A DNA stretch of 64,000 bases from assembly GCF_004331435.1 (NCBI RefSeq), contig NZ_SJKA01000003.1:372001-436000 (forward strand). Reading direction: 5' to 3'. Below the pieces are notes generated by a model, which was given only the letters and a program-made list of their open reading frames with translations, was not told where the DNA came from and made no database searches. This stretch comes from Kribbella sindirgiensis (GTDB lineage Bacteria; Actinomycetota; Actinomycetes; Propionibacteriales; Kribbellaceae). Shown here piece by piece: positions 43,036 through 51,900 of the stretch; positions within the stretch are counted from its first letter, which is position 1; each line of letters begins with the position of its first letter. The position numbers and the translations under genes were made by a program.

Positions 43036-45011
43036 AGGACGACCGTTCTGTGGGCGGTTTGGATGATGGCGCGGACCGCCAGGCCATCACGATCGGCTCG
43101 CTGCGGAGGTTCGCCCGCTGCGGGCGTCGCGGAGGTCGCTGTTGTGATGGCCTGGGGGTCGAGTTCTCCTTCGTCGTCGGCCAGGAGGACGGTCTCGTCG
43201 TCGAAGGTGATTCCGAAACCGTGGGCGAGGTCGAGCCGGCGAGCCGTCGGCGGGGTCGGGTGGAGGGCGGAGGTTGGTTCGATCGTGGTGAGGAGGGTGG
43301 CGGTCGTCGACCCGTGGACGGTCGCACGGAGGGTGTGCATCGTGCGGGTGAGCCTGAGGCCGGGAGTGCTCGACGTCGGGTTGGCCTCAACCTCCGTCAC
43401 CGCGGACTCGACCGTCAGCGGCGTATGGAACCGAACCCACGCCTGCGCCGACCCGGACCGCAGCGCGATCTCGTCGCCGTACTCGATCGGCCAGTCGGCG
43501 TGCAGCAGAAACGTCCAGTCACGCGGCGACTCGGCCGCGCACCGATCCAGCAGAACGAGCCGCCCGCCCGGCGTGAAGACCAGCGTCCGATCGAGCCGCG
43601 TGACGCCCAGCTCAGGCGGGTACATCGCCGCGATCCGCGCGGTGGCATGCGCCGTCCCGTCGACCGCATGCACGTCGACCATCCGCGCCTGCCGTTCGTA
43701 CGGAATCCCTTTGTAGACGTGGTACCGGTCCTCATCGGCGTACCCGAGGCCGTCGACCAGGATCAGGTTGTGGTCCCCCGCCCGTTTGCGGTTGCTGTAT
43801 CCCTCGTCCACGGCCAGGAACGCGCCCCGCGACGTCAGCACGAACGACCCCGAGTCGGGATGATGGTGCCCGGCGCTCAACGTGTCCCACCCGCGCTCGC
43901 GGTCCAGCCTGTGCGAGGTCTCCCAGGCCTGGTGCCCGCCACCCGGCGCCGCCTTGAACGACACCATCGTTGCCTCGTCGTCCCATCCGGTCCGCGCCGT
44001 GACGAGGCCGAGGTCCGGAAAGTACGCCGACAACGGTGCGGTCTTCGCGGGATCGACCGGCGGCAGCGAATCGTCGTACCAGAGCAGTTCGAGGTACGCC
44101 TCCGGCATCACGCCCGGCTTCACGCCGCTCGCGTACGCCTCCCGCCAGAAGAAACGTTCGGAAACAAGTTCCGCCAGCCACTGCGCCTCACCGATCCGGT
44201 ACGCGGAGGCGAGTTTCCGGTACAGCGCAACGCTGTGCCCGCTCCGCCGGTCGTGGCAGTCACCGTGATCGATGTTCTCCTCGAACCCCGGCGCACACTG
44301 CTGCAACCGGTAGGAAAACGTGTTCGCCAGGAACCGGCAGCGCTCCCACCAGTCGAGCCCTTCCTGATCCTGCAACAGATCCAGGTACGTCGCCAGCCAC
44401 GGAACGCCGTACCGCCAGTAGACGACGCCCTCCATGTCCGACCCGTCCGCCGGCAGAAACTCGATGACTGTCTCGAAGTTCCGCCGGGCGCGATCGGTCC
44501 ACTCGGTGCGACCCAGCGTGTACCCGGCCGCGGCCAGCCCGGTGTAGCAGATCCAGTTGTGGTTCTGCCAGTACGACGAACTCCACCACGAGCCCTCGGA
44601 CTCGACGGCGAACTCGTACAGCCGCGAGCCCTGCAGCTCCAGTTTGGCGCGCAACTCGCCGGCCTGCTCGAAGTCGTCGCCGAGCCAGGTGGACGCGAGC
44701 GACAAGCCGTGAAGCAGCCAGCCGGCGTCCAGGTCGTGGTCCGGCAGATGCGCCTTGCCCCAGTGAGGGAAACCGATTGCGGCCGAGATCCAGCGGGCCG
44801 CCTCGGAGCGGTAGCCCTCGTTGCCGGTCAGGCGGTACGCGAGCGCGAGGTTCGCGGCGGCCGGACCGAAGTACGTGATGCTCGCGGACGGGTGCTCGGT
44901 CGGCGGGGTCTGCGTCCGGTACCAGTCGCACTGCTCCCGCAACCGCCGCCACTGCGCGGCGTACCGCCCCTCGAGCCCGTCACGCACCTCCGCCAGACGA
45001 TCGTCGAACAT
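43032..45011 (-). CDS. Heparinase II/III family protein (first copy)
   Basis: The 659-residue protein has an N-terminal alpha/alpha-toroid (about 20-330; NHNWICYTGLAAAGYTLG, GSDMEGVVYWRYG) and a C-terminal heparinase II/III beta-sandwich (about 345-640; LSAGHHHPDSGSFVL, FLAVDEGYSNRK). The His and Tyr residues are as in PL12/15/21-type lyases. There is no signal peptide, so it works on imported oligosaccharides. Start: ATG at 45011 overlapping the previous stop; GTG at 45014 is an alternative. Confidence 0.85.
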   Translation of the reverse strand: MFDDRLAEVRDGLEGRYAAQWRRLREQCDWYRTQTPPTEHPSASITYFGPAAANLALAYRLTGNEGYRSEAARWISAAIGFPHWGKAHLPDHDLDAGWLLHGLSLASTWLGDDFEQAGELRAKLELQGSRLYEFAVESEGSWWSSSYWQNHNWICYTGLAAAGYTLGRTEWTDRARRNFETVIEFLPADGSDMEGVVYWRYGVPWLATYLDLLQDQEGLDWWERCRFLANTFSYRLQQCAPGFEENIDHGDCHDRRSGHSVALYRKLASAYRIGEAQWLAELVSERFFWREAYASGVKPGVMPEAYLELLWYDDSLPPVDPAKTAPLSAYFPDLGLVTARTGWDDEATMVSFKAAPGGGHQAWETSHRLDRERGWDTLSAGHHHPDSGSFVLTSRGAFLAVDEGYSNRKRAGDHNLILVDGLGYADEDRYHVYKGIPYERQARMVDVHAVDGTAHATARIAAMYPPELGVTRLDRTLVFTPGGRLVLLDRCAAESPRDWTFLLHADWPIEYGDEIALRSGSAQAWVRFHTPLTVESAVTEVEANPTSSTPGLRLTRTMHTLRATVHGSTTATLLTTIEPTSALHPTPPTARRLDLAHGFGITFDDETVLLADDEGELDPQAITTATSATPAAGEPPQRADRDGLAVRAIIQTAHRTVVL

Positions 45012-46711
45012 CACAGCCCTCCGATCGGATGCTCATGCCCGGCGACCCTGACCACGTCGCCCGCCAGCAGCACGTCGACGGGCGCAGTCGAGTAGACGGA
45101 GCAGTACGTCGCTTCCGCACCGGCAACCGTCCAGTCGACCCACGTCCGCACCCGCTGCGGGTCATCAGCCGGCCCCGCGCCCGGCCGAGTCACCGGCACA
45201 GCACCACGACACACGTGGTGGCCGTACAGCGTCTCGTCGCCGGTCCAGGTCGTCCGGAACGCATCCGGCCCGACCTCGACCGTCAGCTCGACATCCGGCC
45301 GGAACTGCAGGACGATCTCGCGCTCACGATCCGCCGTGACCCGCACGACGTCCACCAGGTAGTTGTCTCCAGCAATCAGTTTCCGGGTCGCGCGGACGCC
45401 GTCGTACCAGCCGGCGATCGTGGCCGTCACCGAGTTCGCGTCGTGGGCCAGCTCCCCCGGTGCTTCCGCGGGTTCGAGGTTGTCGATGCGGATCGTGGGG
45501 TGCGCGGCGACCGACTTGTAGTGGGCGCGCCACTGGGCGTGGCCGTACGGGACCTGACCGGGATCCGGTTGCCAGGGGGTGGTGGCGCCGTAGAGGTAGA
45601 GCGCGAGCTTGTCGTGATGTCCGTGGGAACCGCCGTGCGGCCCATGGTCGAGGATCGCGTGGATGCCGGGCACGCGCATCACCGCATAACACGAACTGAT
45701 GCGCTCGCCCTGGATCGAAGCCGACGTTCGAGGCGCGCCGCTGAACCAGTTGGTGAACTTGTCTTCCAGGCCGTCGTACTCGGGCCCGACCTCGGCCAAA
45801 GCCCGAGCAGCGACTGCATCCAGGCCGTGGCCTGTCGTGAACTGGCGGGCGAGCGCGACGATCTCCAGCCACTCCAGCGCCAGCGGCGCCCGGAGGTACG
45901 GGCCGTCGTGGAGGGCCGGGAGGATGCCGCCGTCGGTGGCGATCGAGGAGAGGGCCGCGATCATCTTCTCCAGGCGATCAGGCACCAGGGACGGGTCGAA
46001 GCCGCGCAGGCTCAAGAGGTAGGCGCGCAGCACGAAGCCGTGGTAGTACGTGCTCGCTTCCCACTCCCAACCGTCTTCGCCGGTCGACGCCTCCAGGTGG
46101 GCGAACTGGCCGCGCTCGCCGGTCAACCATTCAGCGGCGCCGGACCACGCCTCACCCCGGACGGCAGCAGCCGCCTGGCCGGCCGTCGTACCGAGCGCGT
46201 TGAACCACGCCGTGTAGTTCGACGAGAACTTGTCCTGGGCAACCATCGCGTCGCGCGCCCGCCGCGCCCCAGCGACCATGTCGTCGAGCATCGGCAGCGT
46301 TTCACTCAGCTCGGCCTTCCCTGCCAGGTTCAGGATCGAGTGCGCGATCGGCACGCCCCACACCGCATCCGTGAGGGCCTGATGAAAGAGCCGCCCGCGT
46401 TGCATCCACCCCTGCGCCTGCTCGTGCTCCCCCGCCTTCGTCAGCTCCGAGTACAGCCGCGCGTACGACGTGAGCAGGTCGGCCCCACCGCCGTCGTACG
46501 AGAGCAACCGGATCCGCCGTGCCCAGAAGTGATGGGCCAGTACGGTCCACGCGCCGCGCACCGCGGGCGTGTCGACCCGGCAACCGTAGGAACACGGAAC
46601 CCCGCCGGCCGGAAAGTTTCCGGAATCGAATCCGACGTGCGCCAGCTCGACACCGTGTGCCGGGCACACGTACTCGTGCCACCAGCCGCCACGCTCGGTC
46701 GGGGGATTCAT
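45011..46711 (-). CDS. Heparinase II/III family protein (second copy)
   Basis: The 566-residue protein starts with WWHEYVCPAHGVELAH and FPAGGVPCSYGCRVD, the Cys-containing opening common in cytoplasmic heparinase II/III-like proteins. The toroid contains SSNYTAWFNALG and WEWEASTYYHGFVL. The beta-sandwich has LDHGPHGGSHGHHDKLALYL with likely metal-binding His residues. It is only distantly similar to its neighbour, so the two probably have different cleavage specificities. The ATG overlaps the SDR stop by three bases. Confidence 0.86.
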   Translation of the reverse strand: MNPPTERGGWWHEYVCPAHGVELAHVGFDSGNFPAGGVPCSYGCRVDTPAVRGAWTVLAHHFWARRIRLLSYDGGGADLLTSYARLYSELTKAGEHEQAQGWMQRGRLFHQALTDAVWGVPIAHSILNLAGKAELSETLPMLDDMVAGARRARDAMVAQDKFSSNYTAWFNALGTTAGQAAAAVRGEAWSGAAEWLTGERGQFAHLEASTGEDGWEWEASTYYHGFVLRAYLLSLRGFDPSLVPDRLEKMIAALSSIATDGGILPALHDGPYLRAPLALEWLEIVALARQFTTGHGLDAVAARALAEVGPEYDGLEDKFTNWFSGAPRTSASIQGERISSCYAVMRVPGIHAILDHGPHGGSHGHHDKLALYLYGATTPWQPDPGQVPYGHAQWRAHYKSVAAHPTIRIDNLEPAEAPGELAHDANSVTATIAGWYDGVRATRKLIAGDNYLVDVVRVTADREREIVLQFRPDVELTVEVGPDAFRTTWTGDETLYGHHVCRGAVPVTRPGAGPADDPQRVRTWVDWTVAGAEATYCSVYSTAPVDVLLAGDVVRVAGHEHPIGGL

Positions 46712-47472
46712 CGGGGCCACGTGCCACCGTCGATGTCGAGGGTGATCCCGGTCAGGTACCCGGACGCCGGCAGCGCCAGGAACCGGACCGCGTTCGCCAC
46801 GTCCTCGACCTGCCCGGCGCGGCCGATCGGCGTGCCCGCGACCATGGTCGCCTGCGCCGCGGCGGTGGAAAACGTTTGATGAAACGCGGTCTCGGCGATG
46901 TAGCCCGGCGCGACCGAGTTCACCGTGATCCCCTGCGGCCCGAGTTCCTTCGCCAGGCCCTTGGTGAAACCGCGGATCCCGGCCTTGGCCGCCGCGTAGA
47001 TCACCGACCCGGGACCGCCGCCGTTGTGCGCGGCGAGCGAGGCCATCGTGATGATCCGCGGGTTCGCCGACTGCGCGAGGTGCGGAATCGCGGCCCGAGC
47101 CGTCCGGAACGTCGCCCCCAGGTTCACGTCCACCACCTGCTGGAAGTGCTCGTCGGTCATCTCCTCGACCTTGACCCGCCCGATCAGGTGACCGGCGTTG
47201 CAGACCAGGACGTCCAGACCACCAAGGAAACCGGCCGTTTCGTCGAGCAGCCGGTCGACATCCGCCGTCGACGTCACGTCGGCGCCGACCGCGATCGCCT
47301 TCCGGCCGAGGTCCTCGATATCGCTGACGGTCTGCGCCGCCGCGTCGGCGGACTTGCCGTAGTGGACGACGACGTCCGCTCCGGCCGCGGCCAGTCCGAG
47401 CGCGATCCCGCGGCCGATGCCGTGCCCGGCACCGGTCACCAGCGCGCGCATCCCCAACAGTTCCCCGGTCAT
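46708..47472 (-). CDS. Short-chain dehydrogenase/reductase
   Basis: The 254-residue protein is a classical SDR: TGAGHGIGRGIA (13-24), CNAG (91-94), catalytic S145, Y159 and K163 in VIYAAAKAG, and a C-terminal YLTGITLDIDGG. In this operon it could act like KduD, interconverting keto-deoxyuronates made by the lyases, but the substrate is not determined by sequence. AAAGGAA precedes the start. The permease gene upstream ends 23 nt away. Confidence 0.85.
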   Translation of the reverse strand: MTGELLGMRALVTGAGHGIGRGIALGLAAAGADVVVHYGKSADAAAQTVSDIEDLGRKAIAVGADVTSTADVDRLLDETAGFLGGLDVLVCNAGHLIGRVKVEEMTDEHFQQVVDVNLGATFRTARAAIPHLAQSANPRIITMASLAAHNGGGPGSVIYAAAKAGIRGFTKGLAKELGPQGITVNSVAPGYIAETAFHQTFSTAAAQATMVAGTPIGRAGQVEDVANAVRFLALPASGYLTGITLDIDGGTWPR

Positions 47473-47495
47473 AGAAACAGTTCCTTTCGTGAGTG

Positions 47496-48377
47496 TCATT
47501 TGATGCCCGCGGTCGCGAAACCTTGGACGAAGTAGCGCTGCCCGATCAGGAACAGCACCACCATCGGCACGGTGGCCAGCGTGGTCCCGGCCATCAGGAA
47601 CGCCCACTGGGTGTCGTTCTCGGTGCGGAAAACGGAAAGTCCGACCTGGATCACCCGCAGGCTGTCGCTCTTGGTCACCAGCAGCGGCCAGAGGAAGTTG
47701 TTCCACGACCCCTCGAAGGTGAGCAGCGCGACCGTGATGAACGCGGGCTTCACCAGCGGCGTCATGATCCGCGCGTAGATGCCCAGCTCGCTGAGGCCGT
47801 CCAGCCGGGCCGCCTCCTCCAGTTCCACCGGCAGGTCCAGGTAGAACTGCCGGAACAGGAACACCGAGAACGGACTGACCGCACCCGGGATGATCAGCGC
47901 CCACCAGGTGTCCAGCCACCCGGTGCCGCCCTGCCCGGTGATGTCGTTCCCGCCGAACAGCGGCATGAACCGCACGATCAGGAACTCCGGCAGGATCTTC
48001 GTGTACGTCGGGATCATCAGCGCCCCGACGAACGCGAGGAAGATCAGCGAGCTGCCCCGGAACCGCAGCCTCGCCAGCGCGTACCCGGCCATCGACGCGA
48101 TCAGCACGTTCAGCACGGTATGGCTCGCGGCGATCACGAAGCTGTTCCGTGCGTACGTCGCGAACGGCGCGGCGCGCAACGCGTCCGCATAGTTGCCGAA
48201 GGCCCACTCCGTCGGGAACAGCCGCGGCGGCACCGCGGCGATGTCGCCAGGCGTCTTCACCGAGGTGAGCAGCATCCAGACGAACGGCACGATCATCACC
48301 AGCGAGATCACGCTCAGGGTCAGGTAGAGCGCGATCCGGCCGGCCCGCGCCCGGTGGGAGGTCTCAACGGGTGGCAC
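47496..48377 (-). CDS. ABC sugar permease, MalG-like (polysaccharide operon)
   Basis: The 293-residue membrane protein has about six helices and the EAA loop VELEEAARLDGLSELGIYAR. An unusual Gly-rich loop (GGNDITGQGGTGWLD) lies in an external region. GTG at 48377 is preferred because GGAGG stands 5 nt upstream; GTG at 48383 is also possible. It overlaps the MalF-like gene by 14 nt. Confidence 0.9.
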   Translation of the reverse strand: MPPVETSHRARAGRIALYLTLSVISLVMIVPFVWMLLTSVKTPGDIAAVPPRLFPTEWAFGNYADALRAAPFATYARNSFVIAASHTVLNVLIASMAGYALARLRFRGSSLIFLAFVGALMIPTYTKILPEFLIVRFMPLFGGNDITGQGGTGWLDTWWALIIPGAVSPFSVFLFRQFYLDLPVELEEAARLDGLSELGIYARIMTPLVKPAFITVALLTFEGSWNNFLWPLLVTKSDSLRVIQVGLSVFRTENDTQWAFLMAGTTLATVPMVVLFLIGQRYFVQGFATAGIK

Positions 48378-49305
48378 GGTCACCTCCGGTGATCCGCCGG
48401 TTCAGCAACGTCAGGAACAGCAGCAGTGCGAACAGCACCAGGCTCTGCGCGCACGCGTATCCCATCCGGAACTCCCGGAAAGCGGACTTGTAGATCTCGT
48501 ACGTCATCATCGTCGTGCTGTTGGCCGGCCCGCCGTCGGTCAGGATGTACACCTGGTCGAACGACTGGAACGCGCCGATCACCGACGTGACGAAGACGAA
48601 GAACGTCGCCGGCCGCAGCAGCGGCAGCGTGAGACTGAAGAACTGCCGGACCTTCGACGCGCCGTCCACCGACGCCGCCTCGTAGAGATCGGTCGGCAGA
48701 CTCTGCAGCGCGGCCAGGTAGATCAGCATCTTCAGCCCGATCCCCTGCCAGATCCCGACCACGATCACGGCCGGCATCGCCCAGTCCGTCGACGACAGCC
48801 ACGCCGGGCCGTCGAGGCCGAGGAACGACAGGACAGCGTTGGCCAGACCGCTCCGCGGGTCGTAGATCCACAGCCACACCAGGGCCACCGCGATCGTCGC
48901 GGTCACCTGCGGGATGAAGATCGCGGTCCGGAAGATCGCCCGCCCGGCCAGCCGCGTGTTCAGCATCAGCGCGATCAGTAGCGCGATGCCCATCGCCACC
49001 GGAACGGTGAAGAACGTGTAGATGCTGGTGTTCAGCACGGCACGCCGGAAAACGTTGTCGGAAATTAGGTCGCGGAAATTTTCCAGCCCGATGAAGCGCG
49101 GCGGCGTGAGCACGTCGTACGACGTGAAGCTCAGCACGATCGCCGCGATCAGCGGGATGCCGATCCAGATCAGGGCATGCAGCACGGCGGGCGCGACCAT
49201 CAGGAGGCCGGCCCGGCGCCGGGCGCGGAGCAGCCCACGGCGCCGGGGTGGAGCGGTGGAGGGGCCGGGTGCGGCTGCGCGCACCCGGTCCCGTGTCGAC
49301 ACCAT
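48364..49305 (-). CDS. ABC sugar permease, MalF-like (polysaccharide operon)
   Basis: The 313-residue membrane protein has a basic, Pro-rich cytoplasmic N-terminus and about six helices (GLLMVAPAVLHALIWIGIPL first). The EAA-type loop is YEAASVDGASKVRQFFSL. It forms the importer with the MalG-like partner. It starts 8 nt after the solute-binding protein gene. Confidence 0.9.
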   Translation of the reverse strand: MVSTRDRVRAAAPGPSTAPPRRRGLLRARRRAGLLMVAPAVLHALIWIGIPLIAAIVLSFTSYDVLTPPRFIGLENFRDLISDNVFRRAVLNTSIYTFFTVPVAMGIALLIALMLNTRLAGRAIFRTAIFIPQVTATIAVALVWLWIYDPRSGLANAVLSFLGLDGPAWLSSTDWAMPAVIVVGIWQGIGLKMLIYLAALQSLPTDLYEAASVDGASKVRQFFSLTLPLLRPATFFVFVTSVIGAFQSFDQVYILTDGGPANSTTMMTYEIYKSAFREFRMGYACAQSLVLFALLLFLTLLNRRITGGDRATR

Positions 49306-49313
49306 GGTTCCGC

Positions 49314-50600
49314 TCACAGTCGCGAAATCGCTTCCTTGCTCAGGTTCGCGAGCTCGTCGATCGCTTCCTTGGCGGTCCGCTTGCCGACCACCGCGGTCTC
49401 GAGGGTGGTCTTGATCTTCTCCCGGATCTCCATCCAGGCCGCCGTACCGCCCTCGGACCGGGCCTTGCTCATGTTGTCCAGGGCAAGCTTCACGAATCCG
49501 TTTTCCTTGACGTACGTCGAGGTCCGCAGGTTCTGGACACCGGGTACGGAACCGCGTTGTTCCGCGGTCGGCAGGATGGATTCCGGCGTACCCATGAACT
49601 CGACCAGCGCCTGCGCCGCGGCGGCGTGCTTGGACGAGGCCGACCGGGCCACCATGGTGCCGCCTTGCAGCATCGCGGGCACCTTGTTGGCCAGGATGAA
49701 CGCGCCGACCTTGTCCTCCTCGAGCAACTCCGGGCTCTGCTTCTTGAGCTGCACCCAGAGCGAGTTGTTCGACATCATCATCGCGGAACGGCCCTGCTGG
49801 AGAGTGGTCGGCTGACCGGCCGACGACTTGAACGAGTAGTCGGCGGACTTGTCCTTGATCACGTCGAGGAACAGTTGCAACGCCTCGACCCCGCGGTCGT
49901 CGTTGAACTTCACCTGCTGCCCGGACTCGTCGAACAGGTTGCCGTCGTTGGCGAACAGGAACGTCTCCCAGCACTGCCGGAGATCGATCGAGAACGGGTC
50001 GAAGCCGACCCGGGTGAGCTTGCCGGCCCCGTCGCCGCGGGCCAGCTCCTTGGACATCGCCCGCAGCTCGGCCCAGTCCTTCGGCGGGGCCTTGATCCCG
50101 GCCTCCGCGAACAGGTCCTTGCGGTAGGTGACGATGCGGGTGTCGAGCACCATCGGCAACGCGTACAGCTTGCCGTCGTACCGTGACGGCTCGAGGACGC
50201 GGTCCTCGTACTCGTACCGCTTGGCCAGCTCGTCGGGCAGCGGCGCGAGCACCTTCTTGTGGGCGAACGGCGGGATCCACCCGACGCCGAGCATCACCAC
50301 GTCCGGCATCAGGCCCCCGGCCAGGCTCGTGGTGATCTTCTCGTTCAGGGCGGCGTACGTCGTGTAGTCGACCTTGACCGTGACGTTCGGGTTCTTCTGC
50401 TTGAACGCGGGCAGCAGCTTGCCCTCGAGCAGGTCCTTGCCGGTGCTGCCCTCGAAGAGCGGGGTGAGCAGGCTGATCTCGCCTTCGGCGGGTCCGTCGG
50501 CGGCCGCCTGGGTGTTGCCGCCCGACGCGGAGCACCCGGTGGCCGCGGCGACGGCGCCGAGCCCGAGGGCGGTCAGGACAGATCTGCGGGTGTACTCCAT
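49314..50600 (-). CDS. Extracellular sugar-binding lipoprotein (polysaccharide operon)
   Basis: The 428-residue protein has a twin-arginine-like signal (YTRRSVLTALGLGAVAAA) with lipobox TGC, then the family 1 binding fold (LLPAFKQKNPNVTVKVDYTT, GKLYALPMVLDTRIVTYRKD). It is the first gene of the eleven-gene operon. AAAGG precedes the start. Its promoter region carries LacI operators O1 and O2, so expression should depend on the sugar inducer. Confidence 0.9.
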   Translation of the reverse strand: MEYTRRSVLTALGLGAVAAATGCSASGGNTQAAADGPAEGEISLLTPLFEGSTGKDLLEGKLLPAFKQKNPNVTVKVDYTTYAALNEKITTSLAGGLMPDVVMLGVGWIPPFAHKKVLAPLPDELAKRYEYEDRVLEPSRYDGKLYALPMVLDTRIVTYRKDLFAEAGIKAPPKDWAELRAMSKELARGDGAGKLTRVGFDPFSIDLRQCWETFLFANDGNLFDESGQQVKFNDDRGVEALQLFLDVIKDKSADYSFKSSAGQPTTLQQGRSAMMMSNNSLWVQLKKQSPELLEEDKVGAFILANKVPAMLQGGTMVARSASSKHAAAAQALVEFMGTPESILPTAEQRGSVPGVQNLRTSTYVKENGFVKLALDNMSKARSEGGTAAWMEIREKIKTTLETAVVGKRTAKEAIDELANLSKEAISRL

Positions 50601-50632
50601 GGCGCGCCTTTCGTGGTGCTGCGGAGAGTCAC

Positions 50633-50650
50633 TGGTGCATCGATGCACCA
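50633..50650. promoter_or_regulatory. LacI operator O1
   Basis: TGGTGCATCGATGCACCA is a perfect palindrome with central CG, extended by two more complementary bases on each side (50631-50652). It sits in the 5' leader of the operon, downstream of the predicted transcription start. Confidence 0.85.
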
Positions 50651-50675
50651 GTGAAGCGCCGCATACCGAGGAGGT

Positions 50676-50693
50676 TGGTGCAACGATGCACCG
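50676..50693. promoter_or_regulatory. LacI operator O2 over the transcription start
   Basis: TGGTGCAACGATGCACCG matches O1 at 16 of 18 positions. Its centre is 43 bp from that of O1, about four helical turns. It covers the predicted start of the operon transcript. Confidence 0.85.
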
Positions 50694-50694
50694 C

Positions 50695-50724
50695 ATGCTA
50701 GGAACGGATTTCGCCAGCCGTCAA
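50695..50724 (-). promoter_or_regulatory. Promoter of the polysaccharide operon
   Basis: On the minus strand TTGACG (50724-50719), 18 bp and TAGCAT (50700-50695) form a good sigma-70-type promoter. Transcription would start near 50688, within O2. Confidence 0.7.
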
Positions 50725-50767
50725 GACCTCGGCGCTCACCAACCGGAGCTGGACTTTGGTCAGGAGT

Positions 50768-50785
50768 TGATGCATCGTTGCACTG
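50768..50785. promoter_or_regulatory. LacI operator O3
   Basis: TGATGCATCGTTGCACTG matches O1 at 14 of 18 positions and lies 92 bp from O2, upstream of the promoter and close to the lacI start. It could allow DNA looping and autoregulation. Confidence 0.7.
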
Positions 50786-50848
50786 CGAGACGGCAACACA
50801 ACGGGGTGACAGAATGCGCGGGTGGGCGGTGAATTGAGGACTGGCGAG

Positions 50849-51889
50849 GTGACGATCCAGCAGGTCGCGACGGAGGCGGGCGTCTCCCCGAGCACGGTGT
50901 CGAACCTGCTCAACGGGCGCAACCACCGGATGCTGCCGGAGACCCGGCAGCGGATCGAGCGCGCCATCGACAAACTCGGCTACCGGCCGAACCGGGCCGC
51001 CCGGCAACTGCGCACCGGCCGGAACACCACGATCGGGCTCGTCGTCCCGTCGGTGGGCAACCCGTTCTGGGGTGCGCTCGCACGCCATCTGGAGTCCGCG
51101 GCGCTGGCCGAGGGGTACCACGTCCTGCTCTGCAACTCCGAGCGCGATCCCCGGCGCGAGCGCGACTACGTCGACGAGTTGTGGGCCGACGGCGTGCACG
51201 GCGTCGTACTGTGCTCCTCGCTGCCGTCGCTCGAGCATGTGATGCCGCTGGTCGAGCGGGGGCTGCAACTGGTCGCGTTCGACCGTACGTCGCAGGCCGG
51301 CGACCCGGCGTCGCTCGTCAGCATCAGCGTCGACAACGCGATCGGCAGCCAGCTCGCCACGCAGCACCTCACGGATCTCGGGCACCGCCGCTTGGCGTTC
51401 GTGTCCGGCGCGTTGGCGAGCGTCAACCGCAAGGAGCGCTACCGCGGGTTCACCGCCGGCCTCGAACAAGCGGGGATCGACCCGGAGACCTCGGTACGGG
51501 CGCCGGTCAAGGGCGACGCGGACGACTTCGGCGACGTCGAGGCGTCCGAGCTGGGGCGCGCGGCCGCGGCCGAGTTGCTCGCGCTGGAGGAGCCGCCGAC
51601 CGGGATCGTCGCGATCAACGACATGTGCGCGCTCGGGGTCTGCCGCGGGCTGCGGGACGGCGGCCTCGAGGTGGGCAAGGACGTGTCGGTGGTCGGGTTC
51701 GACGACATCGTGCTCGCCGACCTGTACGCGCCGACGCTGACCACGGTCCGGCAGCCGATGCAGGAGATGGCGGCGGCCGCGTTCACCCAGCTGCGTTCCC
51801 GGCTCGACGACTCCGGCCCGACCCAGGGCCAGTCGCTGCTGTTCCGCCCGGAGCTGATCGTCCGCGAGTCGACCGCGCCGCCGTCGTAA
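50849..51889 (+). CDS. LacI family transcriptional regulator (polysaccharide operon)
   Basis: The 346-residue protein has the LacI headpiece at its very N-terminus (TIQQVATEAGVSPSTVSNLL, then NRAARQLRTGRNTTIGLVVP for hinge and linker) and an effector domain with VSVVGFDDIVLADLYAPTLT. It is divergent from the polysaccharide operon and is the natural ligand for O1-O3. GTG at 50849 places the helix-turn-helix as in relatives and has TGAGG upstream; GTG at 50822 would add nine residues. Confidence 0.9.
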   Translation: MTIQQVATEAGVSPSTVSNLLNGRNHRMLPETRQRIERAIDKLGYRPNRAARQLRTGRNTTIGLVVPSVGNPFWGALARHLESAALAEGYHVLLCNSERDPRRERDYVDELWADGVHGVVLCSSLPSLEHVMPLVERGLQLVAFDRTSQAGDPASLVSISVDNAIGSQLATQHLTDLGHRRLAFVSGALASVNRKERYRGFTAGLEQAGIDPETSVRAPVKGDADDFGDVEASELGRAAAAELLALEEPPTGIVAINDMCALGVCRGLRDGGLEVGKDVSVVGFDDIVLADLYAPTLTTVRQPMQEMAAAAFTQLRSRLDDSGPTQGQSLLFRPELIVRESTAPPS

Positions 51890-51900
51890 AATAGGCCCAA
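51887..51900 (+). promoter_or_regulatory. Leaderless -10 of the SpoU methyltransferase gene
   Basis: TAAAAT (51887-51892) overlaps the lacI stop codon and stands 7 nt before the ATG at 51900. There is no ribosome-binding site. Confidence 0.55.
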
